From NCBI GenBank assembly GCA_028717505.1, contig JAQUNQ010000024.1, positions 1-14,426 of the forward strand: 14,426 bases of DNA, in the 5' to 3' direction. Source of the DNA: Candidatus Peribacteraceae bacterium. GTDB lineage: Bacteria; Patescibacteriota; Gracilibacteria; Peribacterales; Peribacteraceae. The translations under genes were made by a program, and so were the position numbers. The notes beneath the pieces are model-generated. The model saw nothing but the letters and a program-made list of their open reading frames with translations, was not told the DNA's origin and made no database searches. This document shows positions 1-5,375 of this stretch, piece by piece (the first letter of the stretch is position 1; the number at the start of each line of letters is the position of its first letter).

Positions 1-420
1 CCATGGATCCCCCTCATAGAGACGATGAAGTGTTTGTCTCCCCTGCTCCTGATCGAAGTGCCGCGCATCTGCATCGGAGAGACAGAGTGCTTCTGCGCAA
101 TGTCCGCAACATGCCACACGGATCGCCTCCACCGTCTGCGCGGAAAGCCCGAGGGAATGGATGGCCCTTTCGAGATCCTCTGAAGGAATACTCTCTGTTG
201 CTGCTGATGCGAGAACCTGTCCGAGTTTCCGCCGCACGCGCTGCAACTCCTCCATGTATCCGCATTTCGGCGCGAGAGGCTCATTCGGGTCGATCCCATC
301 CCGGCAACGCGTGAAGGCCTCCGCCAGTGCGTCATCGACAGACCGGAGCTGGGTGCGGGAGATCTCCAAACGGCGTTGCGGAAAGTAGGAGATTATCCAT
401 TCTTTGCACCATATCGTCAA
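1..420 (-). CDS. Hypothetical protein, 3' end cut by window edge, probable TTG start
   Basis: The minus-strand frame is open from a TTG at 418-420 to the left edge (140 codons, no stop). I do not recognise the family. The visible protein is mostly helical and charged, with a Cys-containing stretch (ACCGHCAEALC) near the edge that could bind metal. The frame has no ATG near its 5' end: upstream is a TGA in frame, and the first ATG is at 253-255 inside the protein. I prefer TTG because the codons between 420 and 255 already read like protein (for example YFPQRRLEISR and FTRCRDGIDPNEP). A weak purine stretch (GAAGAAAA) precedes the TTG. The gene is divergent from the PLP enzyme starting at 492. 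Existence is likely, start uncertain, function unknown. Confidence 0.6.
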   Translation of the reverse strand, partial: MTIWCKEWIISYFPQRRLEISRTQLRSVDDALAEAFTRCRDGIDPNEPLAPKCGYMEELQRVRRKLGQVLASAATESIPSEDLERAIHSLGLSAQTVEAIRVACCGHCAEALCLSDADARHFDQEQGRQTLHRLYEGDPW

Positions 421-462
421 TTTTCTTCAAAATATTCATAAAGCGACGATTGGTATACATAT

Positions 463-477
463 GCGCCAATTGGTCGC
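463..477. promoter_or_regulatory. Palindromic site in divergent intergenic region
   Basis: The 8-bp palindrome CCAATTGG (466-473) is flanked by GCG on the left and, after one extra base, CGC on the right. It lies in the AT-rich gap between the divergent starts at 420 (minus) and 492 (plus), just upstream of a CATACT box at 477-482. It may be an operator, but no regulator is known and one copy proves little. Confidence 0.25.
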
Positions 478-491
478 ATACTACCTTCCTT

Positions 492-2180
492 ATGGGCAGA
501 TTGGGCCTCGGCCAACTACTACTGGAAAAACTTGAGCAAAGAATGGAGCTGCAACAGATCAAGCTGCCAGAGCTCCATGTTCCCCCGCTCTCCACGACGC
601 GCGAGGAGCATGTCCGCCTCACGGAGAGAGACCACTGGTACGATCTGGAAATTGATCAAGCGAAAGGCGAGGAAGACGAGGTGCGATTTGCGATTCTCGG
701 CGTCGTCCAGGAACTCGACCGTCTCCTCAACTTCGGGAGCAGCTTTTTCTTCGATCCGGAAGCATACGAACAGTACTGCACGGGAAAGCTCCCCGCTCTA
801 CATCTCAACAGTGCTTCACACGCGCCACCCTTCCCAGAGGCAAAGCGCTATGCGGAACGGATATATCATCTCTTCGAGCGAAAAGGGGCGATGCAACCGA
901 TGAACAGAAAAGTCCGACTTCAGTTCCTCCAGCATGTCCGCGAGCAGGTGGCAGCCCGCATGGACCTCAAGCCACACCAGGTCGTCCTCTGCCGGAACAC
1001 CACCGAGGCCGCGCGTATCGCCGCGCTGATTTCGGGCATCCTCACCACGGGGGACATTCAACGGGAAATCCTCTTCACCGACGATGTCCATATCTCCATC
1101 CTCCTTCACCTTCTCCTCAATGATGACCCGGGGAATGCAGACAGGAGGGACCGCTTCTCCTCCTGGCCCACCTACTTCGCTCGTCGCGGTCAGAACTACG
1201 ATCCGTTGGAAACGAGGCTCGGGAGAGGAGAATTCGGCATGTTCTCCGTAAAAGGGAAAGACCTCGATCAGATCAAACAGCAAATCGACGAGTGCCTGCC
1301 AAGCTATTGGGGAGCACGTACCATCGGCCTCATTGTCCTTCCTCATGTGCTCCGTGAGACCGGAGCGATCCTCCCCATCAGGGAAATCTGTGACTACATC
1401 CGGGAGACATTCAAAAAATTAGGGCATGGACATATCGATCTCAGGCAGCCTTTCATCCTCATTGACGGAGCTCAGGCAGAAGGCACTGTCCCGGGTTTCC
1501 GGTTCCGCTTCAAACACGACGAAAATGACGAGGAGGGTATCGATTGCAACGCGTACATCGTCTCTCCGCACAAGACGGAACACAGCGATGTACTGGGCCT
1601 CCTGTATTTGCGAGACCGACAGAACATCGATTATGTGAGGAGCGGGCCCGGCAATACCCGTACCTGCAGTGAGCTCGGAGGCATAGCTCGTCACATCAAG
1701 AATACTATTGAGCAAGGATACCTCACGCCGGAGAAGGCTGTGGTACTGGATGGGATGTTTGATCCTTGCTTCGGTATCCATCCCAATGTCCGGGATCATC
1801 TGGACTGCGCAGATGCAGCAGGGTACCTCGCCGCACAGAACACCCTCATCCAACAAGAAAACATCTTGCCGGGTTACACTTGCGCTCATCGGGCCAGATT
1901 GAAAAAGCTGTTCCGGCAAGAGCTGCAGGGACAGTGCCGACGGGGAGGTACGCGCATTGTCCTCCCGCGGTGTCCCTTCCCCGAGTCACCCTTCATCCAG
2001 AGCATCCGTTTCCTCGGAACCGACGGGAGAGATGTCGTCGAATCCCTGCGGGAAAGAGTCTTTATGAGCTGGATCGGTGAGGAGGGTGCGGCGCGCGCCT
2101 CGTTCGGGCTCACCAACACCGAAGAGGAGGTATGCGCTGCTGCGCAGCACATTGCCGAGGCATGCAAGAAAAACAGTTGA
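492..2180 (+). CDS. Class V aminotransferase-like PLP-dependent enzyme
   Basis: This 562-residue protein has the hallmarks of the class V (cysteine desulfurase/isopenicillin N epimerase-like) fold-type I PLP family. There is a substrate-side LNSASHA segment near residue 105 and a phosphate-side NTTEAAR near 170. LPHVLRETG lies near 284. The DGAQAEG motif at about 325 gives the Asp that pairs with the PLP pyridine nitrogen, and SPHKT places the Schiff-base Lys at about 361. A C-terminal RASFGLTNTEEE follows near 535. The first ~100 residues before the catalytic fold match nothing I recognise. The open frame extends upstream to 327, but ATG 492 is preferred: it follows a CATACT -10-like box and a pyrimidine-rich leader. 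ATG 543 is an alternative. There is no Shine-Dalgarno. The substrate cannot be read from sequence, so desulfurase, epimerase, lyase or aminotransferase activity are all open. Confidence 0.85.
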   Translation: MGRLGLGQLLLEKLEQRMELQQIKLPELHVPPLSTTREEHVRLTERDHWYDLEIDQAKGEEDEVRFAILGVVQELDRLLNFGSSFFFDPEAYEQYCTGKLPALHLNSASHAPPFPEAKRYAERIYHLFERKGAMQPMNRKVRLQFLQHVREQVAARMDLKPHQVVLCRNTTEAARIAALISGILTTGDIQREILFTDDVHISILLHLLLNDDPGNADRRDRFSSWPTYFARRGQNYDPLETRLGRGEFGMFSVKGKDLDQIKQQIDECLPSYWGARTIGLIVLPHVLRETGAILPIREICDYIRETFKKLGHGHIDLRQPFILIDGAQAEGTVPGFRFRFKHDENDEEGIDCNAYIVSPHKTEHSDVLGLLYLRDRQNIDYVRSGPGNTRTCSELGGIARHIKNTIEQGYLTPEKAVVLDGMFDPCFGIHPNVRDHLDCADAAGYLAAQNTLIQQENILPGYTCAHRARLKKLFRQELQGQCRRGGTRIVLPRCPFPESPFIQSIRFLGTDGRDVVESLRERVFMSWIGEEGAARASFGLTNTEEEVCAAAQHIAEACKKNS

Positions 2181-2242
2181 GTTTTAGAGCGGCAGTCCGA
2201 GGCGTGCGAATTCAAAACTTAGTGATTGAGGGAATGATAGGA

Positions 2243-2503
2243 TCATCCATCCTTCTGGTGATTACCTACAGCAAGATATTCCTTCTTTATTTTACTCCAC
2301 TTCTTTACCTGAGATTCGCGTCTACGCGCTTCAACAAGAGTTTTGAAGTCCTCGTGATAGATGATCTTCACTGGTCTTCGAGATCGAGTGTACTTAGCAC
2401 CCTTGCCTTCGTTATGCCGTGTCTCTCTTGACTTGAGGTCGACGCAAGATCCGCTGTACAGAGAGCCATCGGAGCATCGCGCAAAATAAAAGTAATAGGG
2501 CAT
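2243..2503 (-). CDS. GIY-YIG nuclease-fold protein (UPF0213/YhbQ-like)
   Basis: This complete 86-residue protein is about the usual length for single-domain GIY-YIG proteins. The fold signature is visible as YYFYF at residues 3-7 and SLYSG at 14-18, corresponding to the two short beta strands. A conserved-type Arg (R26) is followed by RHNEGKGAKYTRSRRP at 29-44, and an acidic EARRRE segment at 58-63 carries the metal-binding Glu. Such proteins are single-strand/DNA nucleases or DNA-structure-binding proteins whose cellular role is poorly defined. It converges with the PLP-enzyme gene (62-nt gap). It lies downstream of tRNA-Glu on the same strand, separated from it by REP-like palindromes. A TATACT box sits 6 nt before the start codon, so the mRNA may be leaderless. 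Confidence 0.88.
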   Translation of the reverse strand: MPYYFYFARCSDGSLYSGSCVDLKSRETRHNEGKGAKYTRSRRPVKIIYHEDFKTLVEARRRESQVKKWSKIKKEYLAVGNHQKDG

Positions 2504-2504
2504 G

Positions 2505-2515
2505 AGTATAGTATA
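2505..2515 (-). promoter_or_regulatory. -10-like box directly before GIY-YIG gene
   Basis: On the minus strand two overlapping TATACT hexamers (2515-2510 and 2510-2505) stand just before the ATG at 2503. Using the upstream one, transcription would start at about the A of the ATG. The -35 is poor: TTGCCG is present but 20 bp away. Confidence 0.4.
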
Positions 2516-2678
2516 GCCCCTCGGCTCGTCTGCCTCGGCAAGCTCAGCATCCTCGCTCGGGGCACTCTACTTTTTCAATAAAAGATGGTCGGAGCCGCGA
2601 AGCGGCGGAGACCACCCATTCGGGCCTGACGGCCCTCAGGGCCTGAACGGCGAGCGAGCGCTGAAAGTGCGAGTCGAG
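2516..2678. repeat. REP-like palindromic block between GIY-YIG gene and tRNA-Glu
   Basis: No gene is visible in this stretch. It is a chain of palindromes. GCCCC (2516-2520) pairs with GGGGC further on, enclosing GGCAAGCTCAGCATCC, which resembles the widespread bacterial 'TTCGACAAGCTCAG' intergenic repeats. A long hairpin lies at 2586-2614 (see terminator). GGGCC/GGCCC/GGGCC segments at 2622-2626, 2631-2635 and 2639-2643 can form alternative hairpins. A CGAGCGAGCG...GTGCGAGTCGAG stretch abuts the CCA end of the tRNA. The resemblance to known repeats is from memory, and no second copy exists in this window. Confidence 0.5.
2577..2614 (-). terminator. Probable rho-independent terminator of tRNA-Glu transcript
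   Basis: Read on the minus strand, a perfect 5-bp outer stem (TGGTC/GACCA) and a 5-bp inner stem (GCCGC/GCGGC) are separated by a symmetric TCC/TCC internal loop and closed by a TTC loop. A T-rich tail (TCTTTTATT) follows. It lies 65 nt downstream of the tRNA 3' end on the same strand. Confidence 0.55.
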
Positions 2679-2753
2679 TGGCAGCCCTGGCGGGAATCGA
2701 ACCCGCGTTACCAGATTGAAAATCTGGCGTCCTAACCGTTAGACGACAGGGCC
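2679..2753 (-). tRNA. tRNA-Glu (anticodon UUC)
   Basis: The reverse complement folds as a full cloverleaf of 75 nt including an encoded CCA. The anticodon stem CCAGA/TCTGG encloses the loop TTTTCAA with anticodon TTC. The T arm is CGGG-TTCGATT-CCCG, and the D arm has GTC/GAC pairing. The acceptor stem is GGCCCTG against CAGGGCT with discriminator G, so the terminal pair is a G1-U72 wobble instead of the usual G-C. Glu identity comes from the anticodon and general layout. Confidence 0.95.
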
Positions 2754-2774
2754 GTGTAATGAAAGAACTGGCGC

Positions 2775-2780
2775 AGTATA
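2775..2780 (-). promoter_or_regulatory. -10 box of tRNA-Glu promoter
   Basis: TATACT on the minus strand ends 21 nt before the tRNA 5' end, giving a short precursor leader. No convincing -35 is seen at 16-18 bp. It is back-to-back with the plus-strand promoter at 2792-2820. Confidence 0.4.
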
Positions 2781-2791
2781 GCGGGAAGACC

Positions 2792-2820
2792 TTGAAATAC
2801 TCTATTAGATGTTATATAAT
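2792..2820 (+). promoter_or_regulatory. Near-consensus sigma70 promoter
   Basis: TTGAAA (2792-2797), a 17-bp spacer and a perfect TATAAT (2815-2820). The ATG of the next gene begins 11 nt after the -10 box, so the predicted 5' leader is only about 5 nt. Confidence 0.85.
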
Positions 2821-2831
2821 ATTAAGCAGAT

Positions 2832-3233
2832 ATGTCAAACACCCACCCACTCCACCGCATCGTCTGCAATGTCTTCGTGATCGCGGGAATGCTCCTCGTC
2901 ACCTCCACGATGAGCGGTTTGGCCGCGGCACAAGTCTCTCCCCTTTCCGGACAGGGATCCATCAACCTCCATGCAGCTGCGCCGGCGGGAGCCACCCTCC
3001 GGCAGGGCTTCCTCTTCACGACGAGCGGGGCACAGGAAGACCTCCTCGCGCGCCTCGTTCTCGGAGCACTCTTCTTCCTCATCGGCTTCGGTTTTCACGC
3101 TGTCTACGCATCGCGCCATGCTGAAGGAGAACGCATCGTGCGAGTGCGGAGGGGAAAAGGAAGGAAGCAGGAACCCGCGCGCACGCTGCCGCCCGTGAAG
3201 CACTGGGTCCTCTGGATGAACGTCCGCATCTGA
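2832..3233 (+). CDS. Small exported/membrane protein of unknown function
   Basis: This 133-residue protein has no family I recognise. The N-terminus (residues 9-33) is a hydrophobic signal-like segment ending in GLAAAQ, a plausible signal-peptidase site. A short Gly/Ala/Ser-rich region follows, then one strong membrane helix around residues 72-92 (LARLVLGALFFLIGFGFHAVY). The C-terminal tail is strongly basic (VRVRRGKGRKQ) and would lie on the cytoplasmic side by the positive-inside rule. It has its own near-consensus promoter, no Shine-Dalgarno and an almost leaderless start. It is a single-gene unit between tRNA-Glu and the micropeptide unit. Confidence 0.75.
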   Translation: MSNTHPLHRIVCNVFVIAGMLLVTSTMSGLAAAQVSPLSGQGSINLHAAAPAGATLRQGFLFTTSGAQEDLLARLVLGALFFLIGFGFHAVYASRHAEGERIVRVRRGKGRKQEPARTLPPVKHWVLWMNVRI

Positions 3234-3242
3234 CGGAATGCT

Positions 3243-3275
3243 GAAGAAAAACGGCTCCCGTTAGGAAGAGCCGTC
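3243..3275 (-). terminator. Rho-independent terminator of the micropeptide unit
   Basis: On the minus strand the perfect 7-bp stem ACGGCTC/GAGCCGT, with a 10-nt loop, is followed directly by TTTTTCTTC. It begins about 35 nt after the micropeptide stop codon. The stem also forms on the plus strand, but no T-run follows there, so it serves the minus strand. Confidence 0.8.
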
Positions 3276-3309
3276 TCCCTTGGAAGGAGGAGGGGTTCTG
3301 CCTGCTTTT

Positions 3310-3384
3310 TTAGCAGCCACAGCACCCGCCGCCTCCGGTGTAGCCGCAGCATCCGCCACAGCCACCTTTACCACCACCGATCAT
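3310..3384 (-). CDS. 24-residue Gly/Cys-rich micropeptide under CIRCE control
   Basis: ATG at 3384-3382 opens a 24-codon frame ending in TAA at 3312-3310. Thirteen residues are Gly and six are Cys (positions 9, 12, 13, 21, 22 and 24). The Cys form CxxCC and CCxC clusters, and the only other residues are Met1, Ile2, Lys6, Tyr15 and Thr16. There is no signal sequence or hydrophobic core. Clustered Cys in a flexible Gly backbone suggest metal or thiol chemistry (zinc or copper binding, redox), but I know no family match. The frame is bracketed by a sigma70-like promoter overlapping a CIRCE operator and by a clear terminator, which argues for a real gene. Its leader is C/T-rich with no Shine-Dalgarno. 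The alternative is that the transcript acts as RNA and the frame is accidental. Confidence 0.65.
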   Translation of the reverse strand: MIGGGKGGCGGCCGYTGGGGCCGC

Positions 3385-3414
3385 GGGAAGAGAGGGAAAG
3401 AATAAAGGAAAACG

Positions 3415-3443
3415 AGAATAGCAGAAAGGATTGGCACTCTCAA
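3415..3443 (-). promoter_or_regulatory. Sigma70-like promoter of the micropeptide, overlapping CIRCE
   Basis: On the minus strand TTGAGA (3443-3438) and TATTCT (3420-3415) are separated by exactly 17 bp. The -35 lies inside the CIRCE element, so a bound repressor would block RNA polymerase. Predicted transcription starts near 3408, giving a C/T-rich leader of about 24 nt. Confidence 0.7.
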
Positions 3444-3457
3444 GAGGTGAGTGCTAA
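3431..3457. promoter_or_regulatory. CIRCE element (HrcA operator)
   Basis: The plus strand reads TTGGCACTC, nine bases, then GAGTGCTAA. The established CIRCE consensus is TTAGCACTC-N9-GAGTGCTAA: the right arm is perfect and the left arm differs at one base. CIRCE is the binding site of the heat-shock repressor HrcA, usually upstream of groESL or hrcA-dnaK. Here no chaperone gene is adjacent. The only promoter it overlaps is the minus-strand one driving the 24-residue peptide. Confidence 0.88.
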
Positions 3458-3490
3458 TTTCCCTTGATTTTCCTCTCCTTTATGAGGGGA

Positions 3491-4324
3491 CTAAAACGCA
3501 TGTTTTCTTCCCAACGCATCGCGGTGACACTTGCCGAACTCCATGATCTTCCGACAGAGATCATTCCGGACCACCGGCCCGTCCGTGCAGAGGCGAATAC
3601 CGAGGGGGTCCACCACGCAGTTCCCGCAGAGACCAAAACCGCACTTCATGTACCGCTCGAGGGAGAGCTGGCTCGGGATCTGCTCATGGAAGGAGAGGTC
3701 GGAGACCGCCACGAGCATTCGCTCCGGGCCGCAGGCGAAGATCTGATGGAAAGCAGGCTTCTTGGCTGAATGTTTCTTCGTCGCGAGCACCTGCTTGAGG
3801 AGAGCGACATTCGTGCCTTTGAATCCCTCTGATCCGTCATCGGTGGCGACGTGCACGGTGGTGCGCGGCAGCCGCGCGAATTCCTTCTGATAGAGGAGGT
3901 GCTCCTTGGACCGTGCTCCGAGGAAGACATCCAGCGTGCAACCATCCTTTGCAGCTTCCTTCGCAGCGAAGAACATCGGCGCCGCACCGTAGCCGCCCGC
4001 CACGAGCGCGATCCGCTGCTTCGGCTTCCACTCGTAGTGCGTCCCGAAGGGACCACGCAGCCCCACGAGATCGCCCTTCTTCAAGGCAGCAAGTTTCTGC
4101 GTCATATCGCCGACCGCGAAAAACGTGACTTGCAGATGCTTGCCATCGTCGAGAGCGATGCTCATGGGAATCTCATCAACGCCCGGCAGCCAGAGCATGA
4201 CAAACTGCCCGGGCTTCGCGCCAAGGGACACCGCGAACGTGAACGTCTGCACCATGGTCGTCTCCCGCCTCACCGTCGCGACCGGATACGTCTTGGGGAG
4301 CCGTGTTTGCAGGGGAATTTTCAT
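3491..4324 (-). CDS. pyrK: Dihydroorotate dehydrogenase electron-transfer subunit PyrK
   Basis: PyrK carries electrons from PyrD's FMN through FAD and a [2Fe-2S] cluster to NAD in UMP synthesis. The 277-residue protein shows a ferredoxin-reductase layout. An FAD-binding barrel includes IPMSIAL at 52-58, then the NAD-domain loop GGYGAAPM at 110-117 and CGPE at 198-201. The C-terminal [2Fe-2S] ligands are Cys228, Cys233, Cys236 and Cys246 in the CxxxxCGxC...C pattern. The Arg common in the flavin RPxS motif is Ile52 here. It starts 6 nt after the pyrD stop, so the two are co-transcribed and probably translationally coupled. It is slightly longer than typical PyrK, with a basic C-terminal tail. 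Confidence 0.93.
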   Translation of the reverse strand: MKIPLQTRLPKTYPVATVRRETTMVQTFTFAVSLGAKPGQFVMLWLPGVDEIPMSIALDDGKHLQVTFFAVGDMTQKLAALKKGDLVGLRGPFGTHYEWKPKQRIALVAGGYGAAPMFFAAKEAAKDGCTLDVFLGARSKEHLLYQKEFARLPRTTVHVATDDGSEGFKGTNVALLKQVLATKKHSAKKPAFHQIFACGPERMLVAVSDLSFHEQIPSQLSLERYMKCGFGLCGNCVVDPLGIRLCTDGPVVRNDLCRKIMEFGKCHRDALGRKHAF

Positions 4325-4330
4325 GGGGAG

Positions 4331-5278
4331 TCACTTCTTGGAATGCTTCGCAAGCTCGCGGTGCATACCGCCGATGAGCTCGGAAAGCTTCTTCACACCC
4401 TCCTGATCGCACCACGTCTTCATCTCCTCGCACACGAGCCGGAAGACATCCGCTCCGCGGTATGCCACCGCCGTCCCGATACCGATGAGACTCGCACCGG
4501 CGAGGAGGAGCTCGATGGCATCCTCCCCCGTCAGAACGCCGCCCGTGCCGATGATCGGTTTCTCCCCTTCCGTCGCGCGGTAGACATCCGCGATGCATTT
4601 GACGGCGATCGGCTTGATGGCCGGTCCCGACAGGCCGCCGACTTTGTTCGCGAGGATCGGCATGCGGCTCCGCAAATCAATCGCCATGCCCGGGCCGACC
4701 GTATTGATGACTGTGAAGCCGTCCGCTCCCGCCTCCGCGCACGAGGCGGCGATCAGGCCGATGTCATCCACATTCGGCGAGAGCTTGATGAAGACGGGTA
4801 TCTTCCCGCTCACTTCCTTCACCGCCCGCGTGACGGCCGCGGCATCCGTCGCGCTGCAGGCAAAGGGCTTGCCGAACTCGTCCTCCACATTCGGGCAGCT
4901 GATGTTCACTTCGAGGAAGTCGGGCTGCAGCTTCATGATCGCAGCTGCCGTCTTCTGATAGTTCCCCACGGAATCCGCAATGATGTTCGCGATGAGCGGA
5001 ACGGGCTTGTCCCTGTTGTACTCCCCGATCTCCTCGCGCGCCTTCTCCACCCCCGCATCCGGCACCCCCACGGCATTGAGCGTCCAGTGCTCCGTGGAAA
5101 TAACTGTCGGATTCGGATGCCCCTTGTGCTCCTTGAGCCAGAGGGACTTCGTCGTGACGGCCCCGGCCCCATGTGCGGCGACCCTCCTCCAGCTCGCTGC
5201 CGTAATCCCCCAGATGCCCGAGGCGAGGACGGTGGGGTTTCGGAAGGTGACCCCGAGAAGCTTCTGATGGAGGTCCAT
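4331..5278 (-). CDS. pyrD: Dihydroorotate dehydrogenase, class 1B catalytic subunit
   Basis: PyrD oxidises dihydroorotate to orotate, the fourth step of UMP synthesis. The 315-residue protein fits the class 1 length. The catalytic Cys is at 128 in EVNISCPNV, and an FMN-contacting Lys44 lies in TTKSL. VINTVGPGM, GLSGPAIKPIA and GTGGVLTGEDAIELLLAGASLIGIGTA follow as the FMN/phosphate-binding half of the TIM barrel. The Cys base (not Ser) and the downstream pyrK mark the NAD-linked 1B type. The frame is open far upstream to 5599, but that extension lacks similarity and runs over the divergent gene. ATG 5278 begins MDLHQKLLGVTFRNP, the expected family start. TAGAAT lies 8 nt before it, suggesting a leaderless transcript. 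Confidence 0.95.
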   Translation of the reverse strand: MDLHQKLLGVTFRNPTVLASGIWGITAASWRRVAAHGAGAVTTKSLWLKEHKGHPNPTVISTEHWTLNAVGVPDAGVEKAREEIGEYNRDKPVPLIANIIADSVGNYQKTAAAIMKLQPDFLEVNISCPNVEDEFGKPFACSATDAAAVTRAVKEVSGKIPVFIKLSPNVDDIGLIAASCAEAGADGFTVINTVGPGMAIDLRSRMPILANKVGGLSGPAIKPIAVKCIADVYRATEGEKPIIGTGGVLTGEDAIELLLAGASLIGIGTAVAYRGADVFRLVCEEMKTWCDQEGVKKLSELIGGMHRELAKHSKK

Positions 5279-5286
5279 GTGACGGC

Positions 5287-5326
5287 ATTCTACCCCATCC
5301 AAACACGGAGAGAAGCCATCTCTCCG
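5287..5326 (-). promoter_or_regulatory. Putative pyrD promoter with overlapping inverted repeat
   Basis: TAGAAT on the minus strand (5292-5287) stands 8 nt before the pyrD ATG. The expected -35 position falls in a perfect 8-bp inverted repeat, arm CGGAGAGA at 5306-5313 and its complement at 5319-5326, with a 5-nt spacer. The -35 sequence itself is poor, as might be seen at a regulated promoter. Confidence 0.4.
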
Positions 5327-5332
5327 ACGGAA

Positions 5333-5364
5333 TGTGGATGCCTCGCTCCACAGCTTGGTATAGT
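5333..5364 (+). promoter_or_regulatory. Putative promoter region of the lipid gene pair
   Basis: TATAGT at 5359-5364 lies 11 nt before the ATG at 5376. Upstream is an inverted repeat, TGTGGA (5333-5338) and TCCACA (5347-5352), covering the place where a -35 would be. No good -35 hexamer is seen. Confidence 0.35.
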
Positions 5365-5375
5365 GTACGGAGTAT

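Noticed and set aside
327..491. N-terminal extension of the PLP enzyme back to 327
   Set aside because: It overlaps the divergent partial gene and the AT-rich promoter gap, and the encoded residues show no similarity to the family.
2368..2565. Minus-strand 65-codon frame over the GIY-YIG start
   Set aside because: Wrong phase over a recognised gene and the palindrome block; shadow.
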